From Rhizobium sp. Root1212 (lineage in GTDB: Bacteria; Pseudomonadota; Alphaproteobacteria; Rhizobiales; Rhizobiaceae), in NCBI RefSeq assembly GCF_001424985.1, contig NZ_LMDA01000004.1, positions 53,271 through 117,270 of the forward strand: a stretch of DNA of 64,000 bases, written 5' to 3'. This document shows positions 1 to 8,492 of this stretch, piece after piece. Position 1 is the first letter of the stretch. Each line of letters opens with the position of its first letter. The notes beneath the pieces are model-generated. The model saw nothing but the letters and a program-made list of their open reading frames with translations, was not told the origin of the DNA and ran no database searches. The position numbers and the translations under genes were made by a program.

Positions 1-19
1 TCGCCATGGGAGATAGAAA

Positions 20-232
20 ATGACCGTGCAGAGAAAACTCAAAGTCGTGCTCCTCATCGCCGCTCTGGCGTTTCCGGCTCTCGATGGTGTCGAGCAGGCA
101 TCTGTTTCGGGAATATACGGTCTGTCGAAGACCGCCGAAGCCAGGGTGGGTCGTCCATTGACCCCGGTCAGCGTGGCAGGTGTGGCGCGGCGCACCGTGC
201 GACGCTGCGCCGTCGGCGTCTATAACTGCTGA
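20..232 (+). CDS. small exported protein of unknown function
   Basis: A 70-residue protein. It opens with a basic stretch and a hydrophobic segment (about residues 8-22) that looks like an N-terminal signal peptide. The tail is Arg-rich with two Cys in the last ten residues (RRCAVGVYNC). A purine-rich ribosome binding site (GGGAGA) ends about 6 bases before the ATG, which favours a real gene. It lies 63 bases upstream of the hydrolase lipoprotein on the same strand and may be co-transcribed with it. I recall similar GRPLTPVSVAG-type short exported proteins in rhizobia but cannot name a function. Confidence 0.6.
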   Translation: MTVQRKLKVVLLIAALAFPALDGVEQASVSGIYGLSKTAEARVGRPLTPVSVAGVARRTVRRCAVGVYNC

Positions 233-295
233 GGCTCAAATCCGGCAGATGCGTGTGGGCGCGCGCGTGGAGCCGGATGGAGGAGGGGCGACGGT

Positions 296-1627
296 TTGAT
301 CTGCTTGAAACGTCACGATGATTGCATTGCATTGAAATCTCCACGGGTTCGCTTTCGACGGCTGGCGCTTTGTCTGGCCGTCGTTTTCGTCGCTGGATGC
401 GGCGGCCATCCGAAGGGTGTCCTGACCCCCGTCGCCGACACATCTCCGAACACGAGCCGCGTCGAGATGCTGATCGCCACTACGCGCGGGCGTTCGGAAA
501 TGCCGGGAGAGATGTACTCTGGCGAGCGGGCGCGAAACCCGTCATTCGCGGACATCACCGTTTCGATCCCCCCGGTTCGCAAGGTCGGCGAAGTCGCCTG
601 GCCGAAGAAGCTGCCCTCCAACCCGGCAACCGACTTCGCGACCCTGAAGGCACTGGAACTGTCCAGGGATGAGGCGAAGGCTTGGCTCAACGCCTCGGTA
701 AAGAAGTCACCGGACCGCAGCGTGCTCGTGTTCATCCACGGCTTCAACAATCGTTTCGAGGATTCGGTCTACCGTTTTGCCCAGATCGCCCATGATTCCG
801 GCGTCAAGAGTGCACCTGTGCTGGTGACCTGGCCATCGCGCGGCAGCTTGCTTGCCTACGGCTATGACCGGGAAAGCACCAACTATACCCGCAATACCCT
901 GGAGTCGCTGTTTCAGTATCTGGCCGCTGACAAGGAGATCAAAGAAGTATCGATCCTCGCGCATTCGATGGGGAACTGGTTGGCCCTCGAGGCCCTGCGC
1001 CAGATGGCAATCCGCAACGACGGCTTGCCGGCCAAATTCAAGAACGTGATGTTGGCCGCTCCCGATGTCGATGTCGATGTCGATGTGTTCAGGTCCCAGA
1101 TCGAGGACATGGGCAGCCAGCATCCCCGGTTCACCCTGTTCGTATCGCAGGACGACCGGGCGCTCGCCTTCTCGCGAAGGGTGTGGGGCGACATTCCCCG
1201 ATTGGGTTCGATCGACCCAGAAAGGGAACCCTACAAACAGGAGCTGGCCGACAACGCGATCACCGTGATCGACCTGACCAAGGTGAAGGCCGGCGACGGC
1301 ATGCGCCACGGCAAGTTCGCGGAATCTCCGGAAGTCGTCCAGCTCATCGGCGCCCGCATCTCCGATGGTCAGCCGCTGACGGATAGCCGCATAGGGCTGG
1401 GGGACCATCTCATTGCGGGAACGACCGGAGTTGCGGCCGCTGCGGGAAGTGCCGCTGGTCTCATACTGGCCGCGCCCGTCGCCGTCGTCGATGCCAATAC
1501 CCGCGACAACTACGCGAGCCAGGTCGGCGGCCTTGCGGGACAATCGGATGGTAAACGGAAGTTTGCAGTGAAGGATTGCCGTTCCACAGCGGCGGTTGAT
1601 GACAGAGCATGCCAGGCAAATCGGTAA
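296..1627 (+). CDS. alpha/beta hydrolase lipoprotein (DUF900 family)
   Basis: Predicted envelope-anchored serine hydrolase of 443 residues. It uses a TTG start at 296 preceded by a GAGGAGGGG-type ribosome binding site. Residues 20-35 form a lipoprotein signal ending in VAGC, with Cys35 as the lipidation site. The DUF900 hallmarks are present: VLVFIHGFNN (about 143-152) supplies the oxyanion region, and AHSMG carries the likely nucleophile Ser224. A run DVDVDVDVF at about 257-265, encoded by a perfect hexanucleotide repeat, occupies the place of the usual APDVD segment and may be slightly expanded. The C-terminal 90 residues contain a Gly/Ala-rich, membrane-active looking stretch. The substrate is not predictable. 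It is followed after 15 bases by an outer-membrane protein gene, probably in one transcript. Confidence 0.8.
   Translation: MICLKRHDDCIALKSPRVRFRRLALCLAVVFVAGCGGHPKGVLTPVADTSPNTSRVEMLIATTRGRSEMPGEMYSGERARNPSFADITVSIPPVRKVGEVAWPKKLPSNPATDFATLKALELSRDEAKAWLNASVKKSPDRSVLVFIHGFNNRFEDSVYRFAQIAHDSGVKSAPVLVTWPSRGSLLAYGYDRESTNYTRNTLESLFQYLAADKEIKEVSILAHSMGNWLALEALRQMAIRNDGLPAKFKNVMLAAPDVDVDVDVFRSQIEDMGSQHPRFTLFVSQDDRALAFSRRVWGDIPRLGSIDPEREPYKQELADNAITVIDLTKVKAGDGMRHGKFAESPEVVQLIGARISDGQPLTDSRIGLGDHLIAGTTGVAAAAGSAAGLILAAPVAVVDANTRDNYASQVGGLAGQSDGKRKFAVKDCRSTAAVDDRACQANR
1064..1087 (+). repeat. GATGTC hexanucleotide tandem repeat inside the hydrolase gene
   Basis: Three perfect GATGTC units and a fourth GATGTG unit encode Asp-Val repeats. 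Slippage here would add or remove two residues without changing the frame. Confidence 0.8.
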
Positions 1628-1642
1628 TAAAGGAGAGAGACG

Positions 1643-2434
1643 ATGAACGGTTACGTCAAATTGGCATTGGCAGGCGCTTTTGCCGCCGCGATGGCGAACA
1701 GTGCGGTGGCGGCCGATGTTTCGCCTCTGCTGAGGCAGGACCCGCAGGCCGTCGACGCGCAGGACGACTGGACGTTCACTGTCGCCCCTTATTTCTGGAT
1801 GGCGGGGTTGTCTGGGCAGACATCGCAGTTCGGACTTCCGACCGTCGACATGGATGCCGATTTCGGCGACATCCTCAGCAATCTGGACTTCGCCTTCATG
1901 GCCGCCGGTGAAGCCCGCAACGGACGCTTCAGCGTCATCGGCGACATTATCTACTCGAAACTCGGGGTGGATGGTGAGACGCGTCGCGGCATTCTTGCTG
2001 ATAACGTTGAGGTGACGTCGGAGACATTCTCCGGCCTGCTGGGTCTCGGCTATGCCGTCCTCGAAAGCCCGCAGGGGCACCTTGATGTCGTCGGAGGCAT
2101 GAGGGTGTGGTCGGTCGATACAACGATCAGTTTCAACGGCGGTATCCTTGGTGGGGTCGAGAGAAGCGACAGTGCCACGTGGGTGGACGGCATGGTCGGA
2201 TTGCGCGGCAAGTATTCGCTCACCCCCGAGGTCTATCTGACGGGATGGGGCCTGGTTGGCGGTGGCGGAGCAGATATCGACTGGGACGTCGCGCTGGGCG
2301 TGGGATACGATTTCAACGATCGGATATCGGCGATCGCGGGATATCGGGCGTTGGGCGTGGACTACAGCAACGACGGCTTCGTCTTCGACGCCGTGCAGCA
2401 AGGCCCGATACTGAGCCTCGCCATCAAATTCTAA
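1643..2434 (+). CDS. outer-membrane beta-barrel protein (porin-like)
   Basis: A 263-residue protein with a signal peptide (about 1-24, cut after AVAA). The rest alternates short amphipathic strands, and the protein ends in IKF with the terminal Phe typical of outer-membrane barrels recognised by BamA. Strand-like segments such as FTVAPYFWMAGLSG and GLLGLGYAVLES recur through the length, consistent with an 8-12-stranded barrel. A GGAGAGAG ribosome binding site sits just before the ATG. It probably forms an operon with the upstream lipoprotein hydrolase. The family resembles uncharacterised proteobacterial outer-membrane proteins and no transported solute can be assigned. Confidence 0.72.
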   Translation: MNGYVKLALAGAFAAAMANSAVAADVSPLLRQDPQAVDAQDDWTFTVAPYFWMAGLSGQTSQFGLPTVDMDADFGDILSNLDFAFMAAGEARNGRFSVIGDIIYSKLGVDGETRRGILADNVEVTSETFSGLLGLGYAVLESPQGHLDVVGGMRVWSVDTTISFNGGILGGVERSDSATWVDGMVGLRGKYSLTPEVYLTGWGLVGGGGADIDWDVALGVGYDFNDRISAIAGYRALGVDYSNDGFVFDAVQQGPILSLAIKF

Positions 2435-2827
2435 AGCGCGTCGCGATCTTCCAGATTCGCTCCTTACGCTATAAGACATTGTTTTCACCCATGTCTTTGC
2501 GCCAAAAAGCCGACGTTGGCCCCCGCTGGCCAGCGTCCCATACATACCAAAAATCTTAAGCTAGGCACCAAGTGTAAGTTGTGCGATATTGCCTTGGGCA
2601 TTGAATGTGTCCGGCCTTTGAAGGCAACATACAGATCAGCAAGCATACCGGCCCCCGACGCTGATCCCATCCGCACTAGCAGGCGCATATCGCCCCATTG
2701 GGCGCGCAACACATAGCTGCAAACAACTCTACAACTCTCTGTCAGTCCGCCGCATCTACGCACACCGTAGCACCGTTTGGAACGGTGCCTTAACGAGTGC
2801 GCAAAAACTTAGGAGGAGGAGAAAGTC
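2435..2827. promoter_or_regulatory. 393-base intergenic region upstream of sulfatase 1
   Basis: No gene is supported here. It holds a perfect 8-base hairpin (GCACCGTT, loop TGG, AACGGTGC) at 2770-2788. Just before the sulfatase start lies a very strong purine tract (AGGAGGAGGAG) acting as ribosome binding site. The 13-base motif found upstream of the second sulfatase is not present. Confidence 0.5.
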
Positions 2828-4438
2828 ATGAGCTATACAAAAAGCCTCTGTTTCGGGCTCTGCGCTTCGGCACTTGCTTGCACGTTCAGTGCACCGGCAA
2901 TTGCTCAAGATCAAACGCCGAAGCCAAACATCGTTGTCATCATGGGCGACGACATCGGCATCTGGAATATCGGCGCCTACAATCGTGGCATGATGGCTGG
3001 CCGCACGCCAAATCTCGACAAGCTTGCGGCAGACGGCATGCTCTTCACGGACTATTATGCAGAGGCGAGTTGCACCGCCGGCCGTGCGAACTTCATCACC
3101 GGCGAACTTCCGGTCCGTACCGGCATGACCACCGTGGGCCAGGCGGGTTCGCCGATCGGTCTACCGGCCGCCGCACCCACCCTTGCCACCGTGCTCAAGT
3201 CCATGGGCTACGCCACGGGACAATTCGGCAAGAACCACCTCGGCGATCTGAACGAATTCCTGCCGACCGTTCACGGTTTCGATGAGTTCTTCGGTTATCT
3301 CTATCACCTCGATGCGATGGAAGACCCCTCTCATCCCGGTTATCCGCAAGACCAGTTGAACGTCGTGGGGCCACGTAACATGGTCCATTCCTGGGCGACG
3401 GAGGTGGATGATCCCACAGTGATGCCGCGCTGGGGCAAGGTGGGCAAACAACGGATCGAGGATGCCGGCACGCTCTATCCTGAGCGCATGAAGACCGTGG
3501 ACGATGAAATCCAGTCGCTTTCCTTCAAGTTCATCGAGAAGGCCAAGGCGGATGGAAAGCCGTTCTTCCTGTGGCTCAATCCGACCCGCATGCACATCGT
3601 AACGCATCTCTCGGACAAGTATGAACATATGCGCAATTCGGAGAACGGATGGACTATTCACGAGGCTGGCATGGCGCAACTTGATGATATCGTCGGCGCG
3701 ACCATGCAAAAGCTCAAGGATATGGGGGTAGACGACAACACCATCGTCATGTTTACCACGGACAACGGAACCGAGAACTTTACTTGGCCCGATGGCGGAC
3801 AGACGCCGTTCTATGGTGGCAAGGGAACGACCTTCGAGGGTGGCTTCCGCGCGCCGGCGATGATCCGTTGGCCCGGACACGTCCCGGCCGGCACGGTCGG
3901 TAACGGCTTGATTTCCGGCCTCGACTGGTTCCCGACATTCACGGCAGCAGCGGGCAATCCCAATATCTCCGTGGAGCTAAAGGCCGGCAAGGACTTGAAC
4001 GGGCAAAAGTACAAAGTGCATCTCGATGGTTATGACCAAACCAGCATGATCACCGGGTCAGGGCCGTCGAACCGCCATGAAATCTGGTATTTCGCCGAAA
4101 GCACGCTCGGCGCTGCCCGTATCGACGATTACAAATATACCTTCAAGGAACAGCCTGAAGGCTGGCTCGGCGACACAGTGACACTGGGTGCGCCAACCGT
4201 CGTCAATCTGCGTTTGGACCCGTTCGAACGGACGGCGTTCTACAAGGGAAACACCGGTTCGCTCGAATATTTCGAATGGTACAAGTTCGAGTTCTGGCGC
4301 TTCGTTCTCGTTCAGCAGAGGGTGGAGGAACTGGCGGAAACCGCCATTGCATTCCCGCCCATGCAAAGGGGCGCGAGCTTCGGGCTGAGTGCTGTCAAAG
4401 CACAGATTGCCGAGGCCATGAAGAAACAAGGCCAATAG
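2828..4438 (+). CDS. periplasmic arylsulfatase-type sulfatase (sulfatase 1)
   Basis: Predicted hydrolase of sulfate esters, 536 residues, exported through an N-terminal signal peptide (about 1-27, ending AIAQ). The metal-binding Asp pair follows in IVVIMGDDIG (Asp41, Asp42). The sulfatase signature CTAGR runs from Cys82 to Arg86; Cys82 must be oxidised to formylglycine for activity. GKNHLGD and TTDNGTE supply the other conserved Lys/His and Asp/Asn residues. It is a paralogue of the sulfatase at 11984-13597 (shared GFDEFFG.LYHL region and similar C-terminus). It stands alone on the plus strand, facing the FGE pseudogene. The substrate is unknown. The only FGE-like gene in the window is broken, so maturation needs another FGE. 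Confidence 0.93.
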   Translation: MSYTKSLCFGLCASALACTFSAPAIAQDQTPKPNIVVIMGDDIGIWNIGAYNRGMMAGRTPNLDKLAADGMLFTDYYAEASCTAGRANFITGELPVRTGMTTVGQAGSPIGLPAAAPTLATVLKSMGYATGQFGKNHLGDLNEFLPTVHGFDEFFGYLYHLDAMEDPSHPGYPQDQLNVVGPRNMVHSWATEVDDPTVMPRWGKVGKQRIEDAGTLYPERMKTVDDEIQSLSFKFIEKAKADGKPFFLWLNPTRMHIVTHLSDKYEHMRNSENGWTIHEAGMAQLDDIVGATMQKLKDMGVDDNTIVMFTTDNGTENFTWPDGGQTPFYGGKGTTFEGGFRAPAMIRWPGHVPAGTVGNGLISGLDWFPTFTAAAGNPNISVELKAGKDLNGQKYKVHLDGYDQTSMITGSGPSNRHEIWYFAESTLGAARIDDYKYTFKEQPEGWLGDTVTLGAPTVVNLRLDPFERTAFYKGNTGSLEYFEWYKFEFWRFVLVQQRVEELAETAIAFPPMQRGASFGLSAVKAQIAEAMKKQGQ

Positions 4439-4456
4439 ATCGTTTGATTTTCGAAG

Positions 4457-4476
4457 GGCGGCTCGAGAGAGCCGCC
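4457..4476 (+). terminator. hairpin downstream of sulfatase 1
   Basis: Perfect 8-base stem GGCGGCTC / GAGCCGCC with a GAGA tetraloop, 18 bases after the stop codon. No T-run follows, so it may be a Rho-assisted terminator or an mRNA 3'-end stabiliser. Confidence 0.5.
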
Positions 4477-4711
4477 TTGCACAGCGTCCCTTGTCCGCTG
4501 ACTGCGGTCAGTATCCCTACGCTGTGAATTGGCATCGTGTCATGACCCCCACCCGCGCCGGTTCACATTCGTCCTCATGCAGATGGTCGTAAACAGGCAG
4601 TATCGCAGGACTGGTGGGTCCGATCTCACCGAACCGGTACAGGCATCTACGCCCGCGTCCGTCGCTGTAATCTGCTTTCAGCGTCTCGAGGCCCCCATTG
4701 TCAAATGGGGA

Positions 4712-5517
4712 TCAAGCCCTCTTGACGCAGCGGAATCCCACGTGGCTGGTGGACGTATCTTCAGGCTCGGCATGGCGTGCTGCGGGCCGGTAACGGCGAC
4801 AATAATTCGGAGCGCACAGATGCGATCCGCCTTTCAAAACACGACGGTAAATCCTGATTGACGGTTGCCGGGGATCAAGACTCGCGTCGGCATCTCCACC
4901 ACGTGGATTGCTCGGGATGCAGCACGAATGCTTCACAGGCTCCGGATGTCTCGTGGACCAATAGTCGCTTGTCCATTCCCAGACATTGCCGATCATGTCG
5001 TGAAGGCCATAGCCGTTCGGCGGGAATGAGCCGACGGGGGAGGTACGTTCGCTGCCCTTAGCCTTTGTCGTCAATGTCGGAAGGTGCCTTGCCATGTATT
5101 TGCCATGGCGAGACCTTCGGGCATGAACTCGTTGCCCCAGGCATATTCCGTGTCCTCCGAACCGCCCCGTGCGGCCAGCTCCCATTCGGCTTCGGTCGGC
5201 AAGTCCATTCCCGCCCAGTCAGCGTAGGCGTTGGCGTCGGACCATGCGACGTGGACGACAGGATGATCGAGCTTGCCGCGCAGATCGCTCAAACCGCTCA
5301 GGGGTCTCCTCCAGGTTGCCCCGAACTTGAATGTCCACCACTGCGAGATATCTGGCCCGCTTACGGATTTCGGTTGCGTGAACACCAGCGATCCGGCTCG
5401 CAACATCTTAGGAAGCGCTCGCGGGTAGTCTTTCGGGTCGGGCGCCTTCTCGGCTACCGTGATATGGCCAGTCGCGGTACCATCCCAGGTGCGTTTCCGG
5501 ATTTCGAAGCGAAGCAT
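4712..5517 (-). pseudogene. formylglycine-generating enzyme (SUMF1/EgtB-like), 5'-truncated and frameshifted
   Basis: FGE oxidises the sulfatase active-site Cys to formylglycine. The sequence carries characteristic blocks in two frames. The first (5071-5517) has ATGHITVAEKAPDPKDYP, DHPVVHVAWSDANAYADWAG, LPTEAEWELAARGG and ANTWQGTF. The second (4712 to about 5085) has PVGSFPPNGYGLHDMIGNVWEWTSDYW, the catalytic Cys pair in HLCAPNYCRRYRPAAR, and HVGFRC. The frames meet at about 5078-5082, where one base appears lost from a short C run: TFP would continue correctly after restoring it. The usual N-terminal 40-50 residues with the GMVWIPGG block are absent. The open frame starts only about 20 bases downstream of the 13-base motif. 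It is the last gene after the Bat operon on the same strand. A base-calling error could explain the frameshift, but not the missing 5' part. Confidence 0.85.
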
Positions 5518-5537
5518 CGCGGGGAGGGACGGTCTGC

Positions 5538-5560
5538 GGAAGTACGTTACGATAACAATG
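5538..5560 (-). promoter_or_regulatory. copy A of shared 13-base motif upstream of the FGE remnant
   Basis: GGAAGTACGTTAC followed by GATAAC on the plus strand. The same 13 bases occur at 13726 and 15355, always upstream of a minus-strand gene of this locus. Here the motif ends about 20 bases before the first ATG of the FGE remnant. Confidence 0.55.
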
Positions 5561-5613
5561 AAGTGTACGTCCTGTAAAAGTGGCGTAAATTCTCGTTTGC
5601 TACGGCAATTCTG

Positions 5614-6939
5614 TCATGCGTCGGCGGCCGAGACGTTTAGGGCAGGCAAGCTGCTCGCACGCCGGACAACGTGTAATGAGCGGTCTGCCCTAGCGCTTCG
5701 AATGGCGGCCGCCAACGCCGTGCGGTTCAAGCTGGGGTGATCTGCGGAGGAGCCAAAAAGCTCACGCTCAAGCTTCTCCGTTTCGCGGGCGATGTTCTTG
5801 TCTCCCGTGGCGGCGACCCATTGCCCGATAGACCCATATCCCGCGCTTTTCGTCCAATCATCGAGACTTCGGTAGACAGTCATGGGATCGTCGCTGAGAA
5901 CGGAAGCGAGAAGGTACTTCAACTTTCGCTTCGAGGAATGCTGGCGCGCATTCCTCAGCGCAAACCATCTCCGTCTCGCCCATGGAAATGCCCGTACGGT
6001 CAGGTAGCCTACTACGGCTAGAGCAAATAGAGCAGCGGCGATCAACGAATACTGTCTCCAAACCCGTTTTCGATCTAGCTGCGTGTCCGCTTCTTCAACC
6101 TTCGGAACAAGACCTGTCGGCGCCGGGGCGGACTTGCTGACCGTGACCTGCATTGCCGGAAGTTCGGCATGCTCGGTTGCCTGCGTATCGAGGTCGCACC
6201 ACGGATACGACACGGCTGGAATCTCGAACGTGCCCTCGGCCTCGGCTATATAGGTGATCGTCTCCGTCCGCGAGCTGCCCATGGTTCGATCCTCTGCCTG
6301 AACACCGTCGGCAATTTTCGGAGGCTTCGAGTACTGCTTCAGACCTGTCGCGGTTGCCGCGGGGACCTCAGGGATCATCATCGCCTGGGTATTTTCCGCA
6401 AACACCGTGATCGTTCGGACCAGGGCGTCTCCTGTCCTCAAGGTGGAGGGATCTCGGTCGAACGACTGCTCGATCGTCAGGCCGCGCGCCGCAAAGGTGA
6501 GAGATGCCGTCGTGCCGCCGGGCGTCGCTTCCACCGTGAAGCTGGTCGAAGGCAGCGTCGTCTGCCCGGCGATCGGCTTGCCGTCCTGCGAATAGCCGAG
6601 AGTGATGACTGCCGGCGGCAAGGTAAAGGTACCCGACGTCTCTGGAACCACGGCATACGTTCGTCGTATCCCTGCATATTGCACGCCGTCGATCGTCTCG
6701 ACCATGTTCTGGGCGCGGTCATCGGGTAGCGTGACGATTGCGTTCGGAAGATCGAACAGGGGAAATTGCGGCGGCGACGTGAAGAAGTCGGGCACCAGGA
6801 CTTCGACATCGACCAGCACCTGCTGGCCAGGAACGATCCGGCCCGTGTCTTCGAGTTTGGCGCGCGCGAATGGTTCCGCCGCAAGAACCATCGGTCCATA
6901 CAGCAGCCAGAGGGTGATCGTGATGCCCACAAGCCTCAT
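5614..6939 (-). CDS. BatD-like membrane protein of a MoxR-Bat operon
   Basis: A 441-residue protein. The ATG at 6939 overlaps the upstream stop (ATGA), and the first 20 residues form a signal peptide (MRLVGITITLWLLYG...). A long extracytoplasmic region follows with Ig-like features typical of BatD. A transmembrane segment sits at about residues 325-350 (SLIAAALFALAVVGYLTV), then a basic cytoplasmic tail of about 90 residues. BatD proteins work with VWA proteins and a MoxR ATPase in envelope stress or protein maturation; the exact role is not settled. It is the last intact gene of the minus-strand operon before the FGE remnant. Confidence 0.78.
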   Translation of the reverse strand: MRLVGITITLWLLYGPMVLAAEPFARAKLEDTGRIVPGQQVLVDVEVLVPDFFTSPPQFPLFDLPNAIVTLPDDRAQNMVETIDGVQYAGIRRTYAVVPETSGTFTLPPAVITLGYSQDGKPIAGQTTLPSTSFTVEATPGGTTASLTFAARGLTIEQSFDRDPSTLRTGDALVRTITVFAENTQAMMIPEVPAATATGLKQYSKPPKIADGVQAEDRTMGSSRTETITYIAEAEGTFEIPAVSYPWCDLDTQATEHAELPAMQVTVSKSAPAPTGLVPKVEEADTQLDRKRVWRQYSLIAAALFALAVVGYLTVRAFPWARRRWFALRNARQHSSKRKLKYLLASVLSDDPMTVYRSLDDWTKSAGYGSIGQWVAATGDKNIARETEKLERELFGSSADHPSLNRTALAAAIRSARADRSLHVVRRASSLPALNVSAADA

Positions 6940-8492
6940 CGCTTCACCTGCTGCGCTTCGATCGCGAACTTGCGCGCCATCAGATCGGCCGGACTGACGA
7001 CGATGTTCTTCATCCACAGTTCCGACGTCTGTTCGGCGATATCCATCTTGCCCGCCTTGCCCTGCTTGCCCTTGTCGTCGAACTGGACGCTGTCTGGCGG
7101 AAGGTTCGGTTCGTCCTGTTGCTCCTGCTCGTCGTCCTTTTTCTGCTGGATCAATGTTTGTGCGATCGCGAGGTTGGCGGAGGCGTCCGGCCATCCCTTG
7201 CGCTTGTCGAGCGCCTTCTTGTAGGCGGCGACAGCCCCGTCGAGCTTGCCGATATGAAGCAGCGCGTTTCCCTGATCGTACCAACTCTCAGCGCTATCGA
7301 CGGCGGCGAAAGCATCGAGTGCTTCAGCGAACTTGCCTGCCCGGTAGAGTGCCGTACCCTTCCACATCGGATCGGCGAAGTGTGCCGCCGCGGCGGCGAA
7401 GTCGCCCTTTTCGAATGCGATACGCCCCTGTTGGTCCGGTGTCAGCCACATGTCGGTGAACTCGGCAGCTTGAACCGCGCCGGGCATGAGGAGGCGGGCT
7501 GCGAGGACAATGGCGCCCACACGCACCACCCAGCCCTTGCGGAACGAAAGCGCGAACAATATCGTCAATGGAAGGACCAGCCACCAGCCCAGATCGAGCC
7601 AGCGATCGCCCTGCGACGCCTGCTTCTGGGCGAAGTTCGTGCGGATCTTCTGCAAGATCCACCGGATATCGGTATCATCCTCCGTCATCGTCGCGACGTC
7701 GACGCCGGTCAGCGCGTGCAGGTTTTTCAAACCTTCGAGATCAAGCTTTGCAAAGACTCGCTCACCAGAAGCGCCGGTCAGAAAGCCGCCGTCCGGCGTC
7801 TTCACCGGGCCGCCGGCTTCCGTGCCGATCCCGAGCACGACGATACCGTGTTTCGACTTTCGTTTGAACGCATCGAAAGCCTTTGGCTCGATACCGTCGG
7901 TCAGGAAGAGGATCGTGCCTGACGCGTCTTCGGCGGCCATGGAGGTTTCGGCAAGTTCGAGAGCCTTGGCAGTGTCCTTGCCCTCAACGGGCATGATGCG
8001 CGTCGCCAGCGCGTCGGTATAGGTCTCGATCAGGGAGCCGTCTTCGGTGAGGGGCAGGACAAGATGCGCCGATCCCGCATAGGCGACGACCGCCGTGCGC
8101 GCGCCGGAGCGTCCCTTGACGATGTCCTTGATCTTCAACTTTGCCCGTTCGAGCCGGGACGGCGTGACATCGATCGCATCCATGGTCGGCGACAGGTCGA
8201 CGGCAATCACCAGCGGAGCGGTGTCTTCGACGAAGGGCGGTATCTCGCGCTGCCATGTCGGGCCCGAAGCGCCGAGACCGGCCAAAGTCAGCGCCGTGGC
8301 AAGCAACCAGGAGGGTCGCACGCGCGACCCCTTTGAACCCGCCACCAGCAAGTTGTCCAAAAGATGTGCCTCGATCAGGCCCTTCCATTGGCTGCGAACA
8401 TCCGTGGAGCGTGACGCCATCCAGAGGATTAGCGCGGGCACTGCGAGCGACAGAAGCCACCACGGCCTCAGGAAATGGAAAGCTTCGATCAT
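6936..8492 (-). CDS. VWA domain protein with C-terminal TPR repeats (BatB/BatC fusion)
   Basis: 518 residues. An N-terminal membrane anchor (LLSLAVPALILWM) is followed by a second hydrophobic segment. A von Willebrand factor A domain then begins at VIAVDLSPTMD. The MIDAS motif is DLSPT instead of the canonical DxSxS. A transmembrane pair at about 305-345 precedes TPR-like repeats (ALYRAGKFAEALDAFAAV, SWYDQGNALLHIGKLDGAVAAYKKAL). The tail is acidic and Gln-rich (KKDDEQEQQDEP). Start and stop overlap neighbours by four bases on each side, so translation is coupled. This combines the BatB and BatC functions in one chain, as in several proteobacterial aerotolerance-type operons. Confidence 0.82.
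   Translation of the reverse strand: MIEAFHFLRPWWLLSLAVPALILWMASRSTDVRSQWKGLIEAHLLDNLLVAGSKGSRVRPSWLLATALTLAGLGASGPTWQREIPPFVEDTAPLVIAVDLSPTMDAIDVTPSRLERAKLKIKDIVKGRSGARTAVVAYAGSAHLVLPLTEDGSLIETYTDALATRIMPVEGKDTAKALELAETSMAAEDASGTILFLTDGIEPKAFDAFKRKSKHGIVVLGIGTEAGGPVKTPDGGFLTGASGERVFAKLDLEGLKNLHALTGVDVATMTEDDTDIRWILQKIRTNFAQKQASQGDRWLDLGWWLVLPLTILFALSFRKGWVVRVGAIVLAARLLMPGAVQAAEFTDMWLTPDQQGRIAFEKGDFAAAAAHFADPMWKGTALYRAGKFAEALDAFAAVDSAESWYDQGNALLHIGKLDGAVAAYKKALDKRKGWPDASANLAIAQTLIQQKKDDEQEQQDEPNLPPDSVQFDDKGKQGKAGKMDIAEQTSELWMKNIVVSPADLMARKFAIEAQQVKR

Noticed and set aside
1064..1087. Phase-variable simple repeat.
   Set aside because: The unit is six bases, so changes in copy number keep the frame and cannot switch the gene off.
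707..2545. A 612-codon open frame on the minus strand opposite the hydrolase and outer-membrane protein genes.
   Set aside because: It lies antisense to two genes with clear domain and signal features and has no recognisable motif. Long antisense frames are common in GC-rich DNA.
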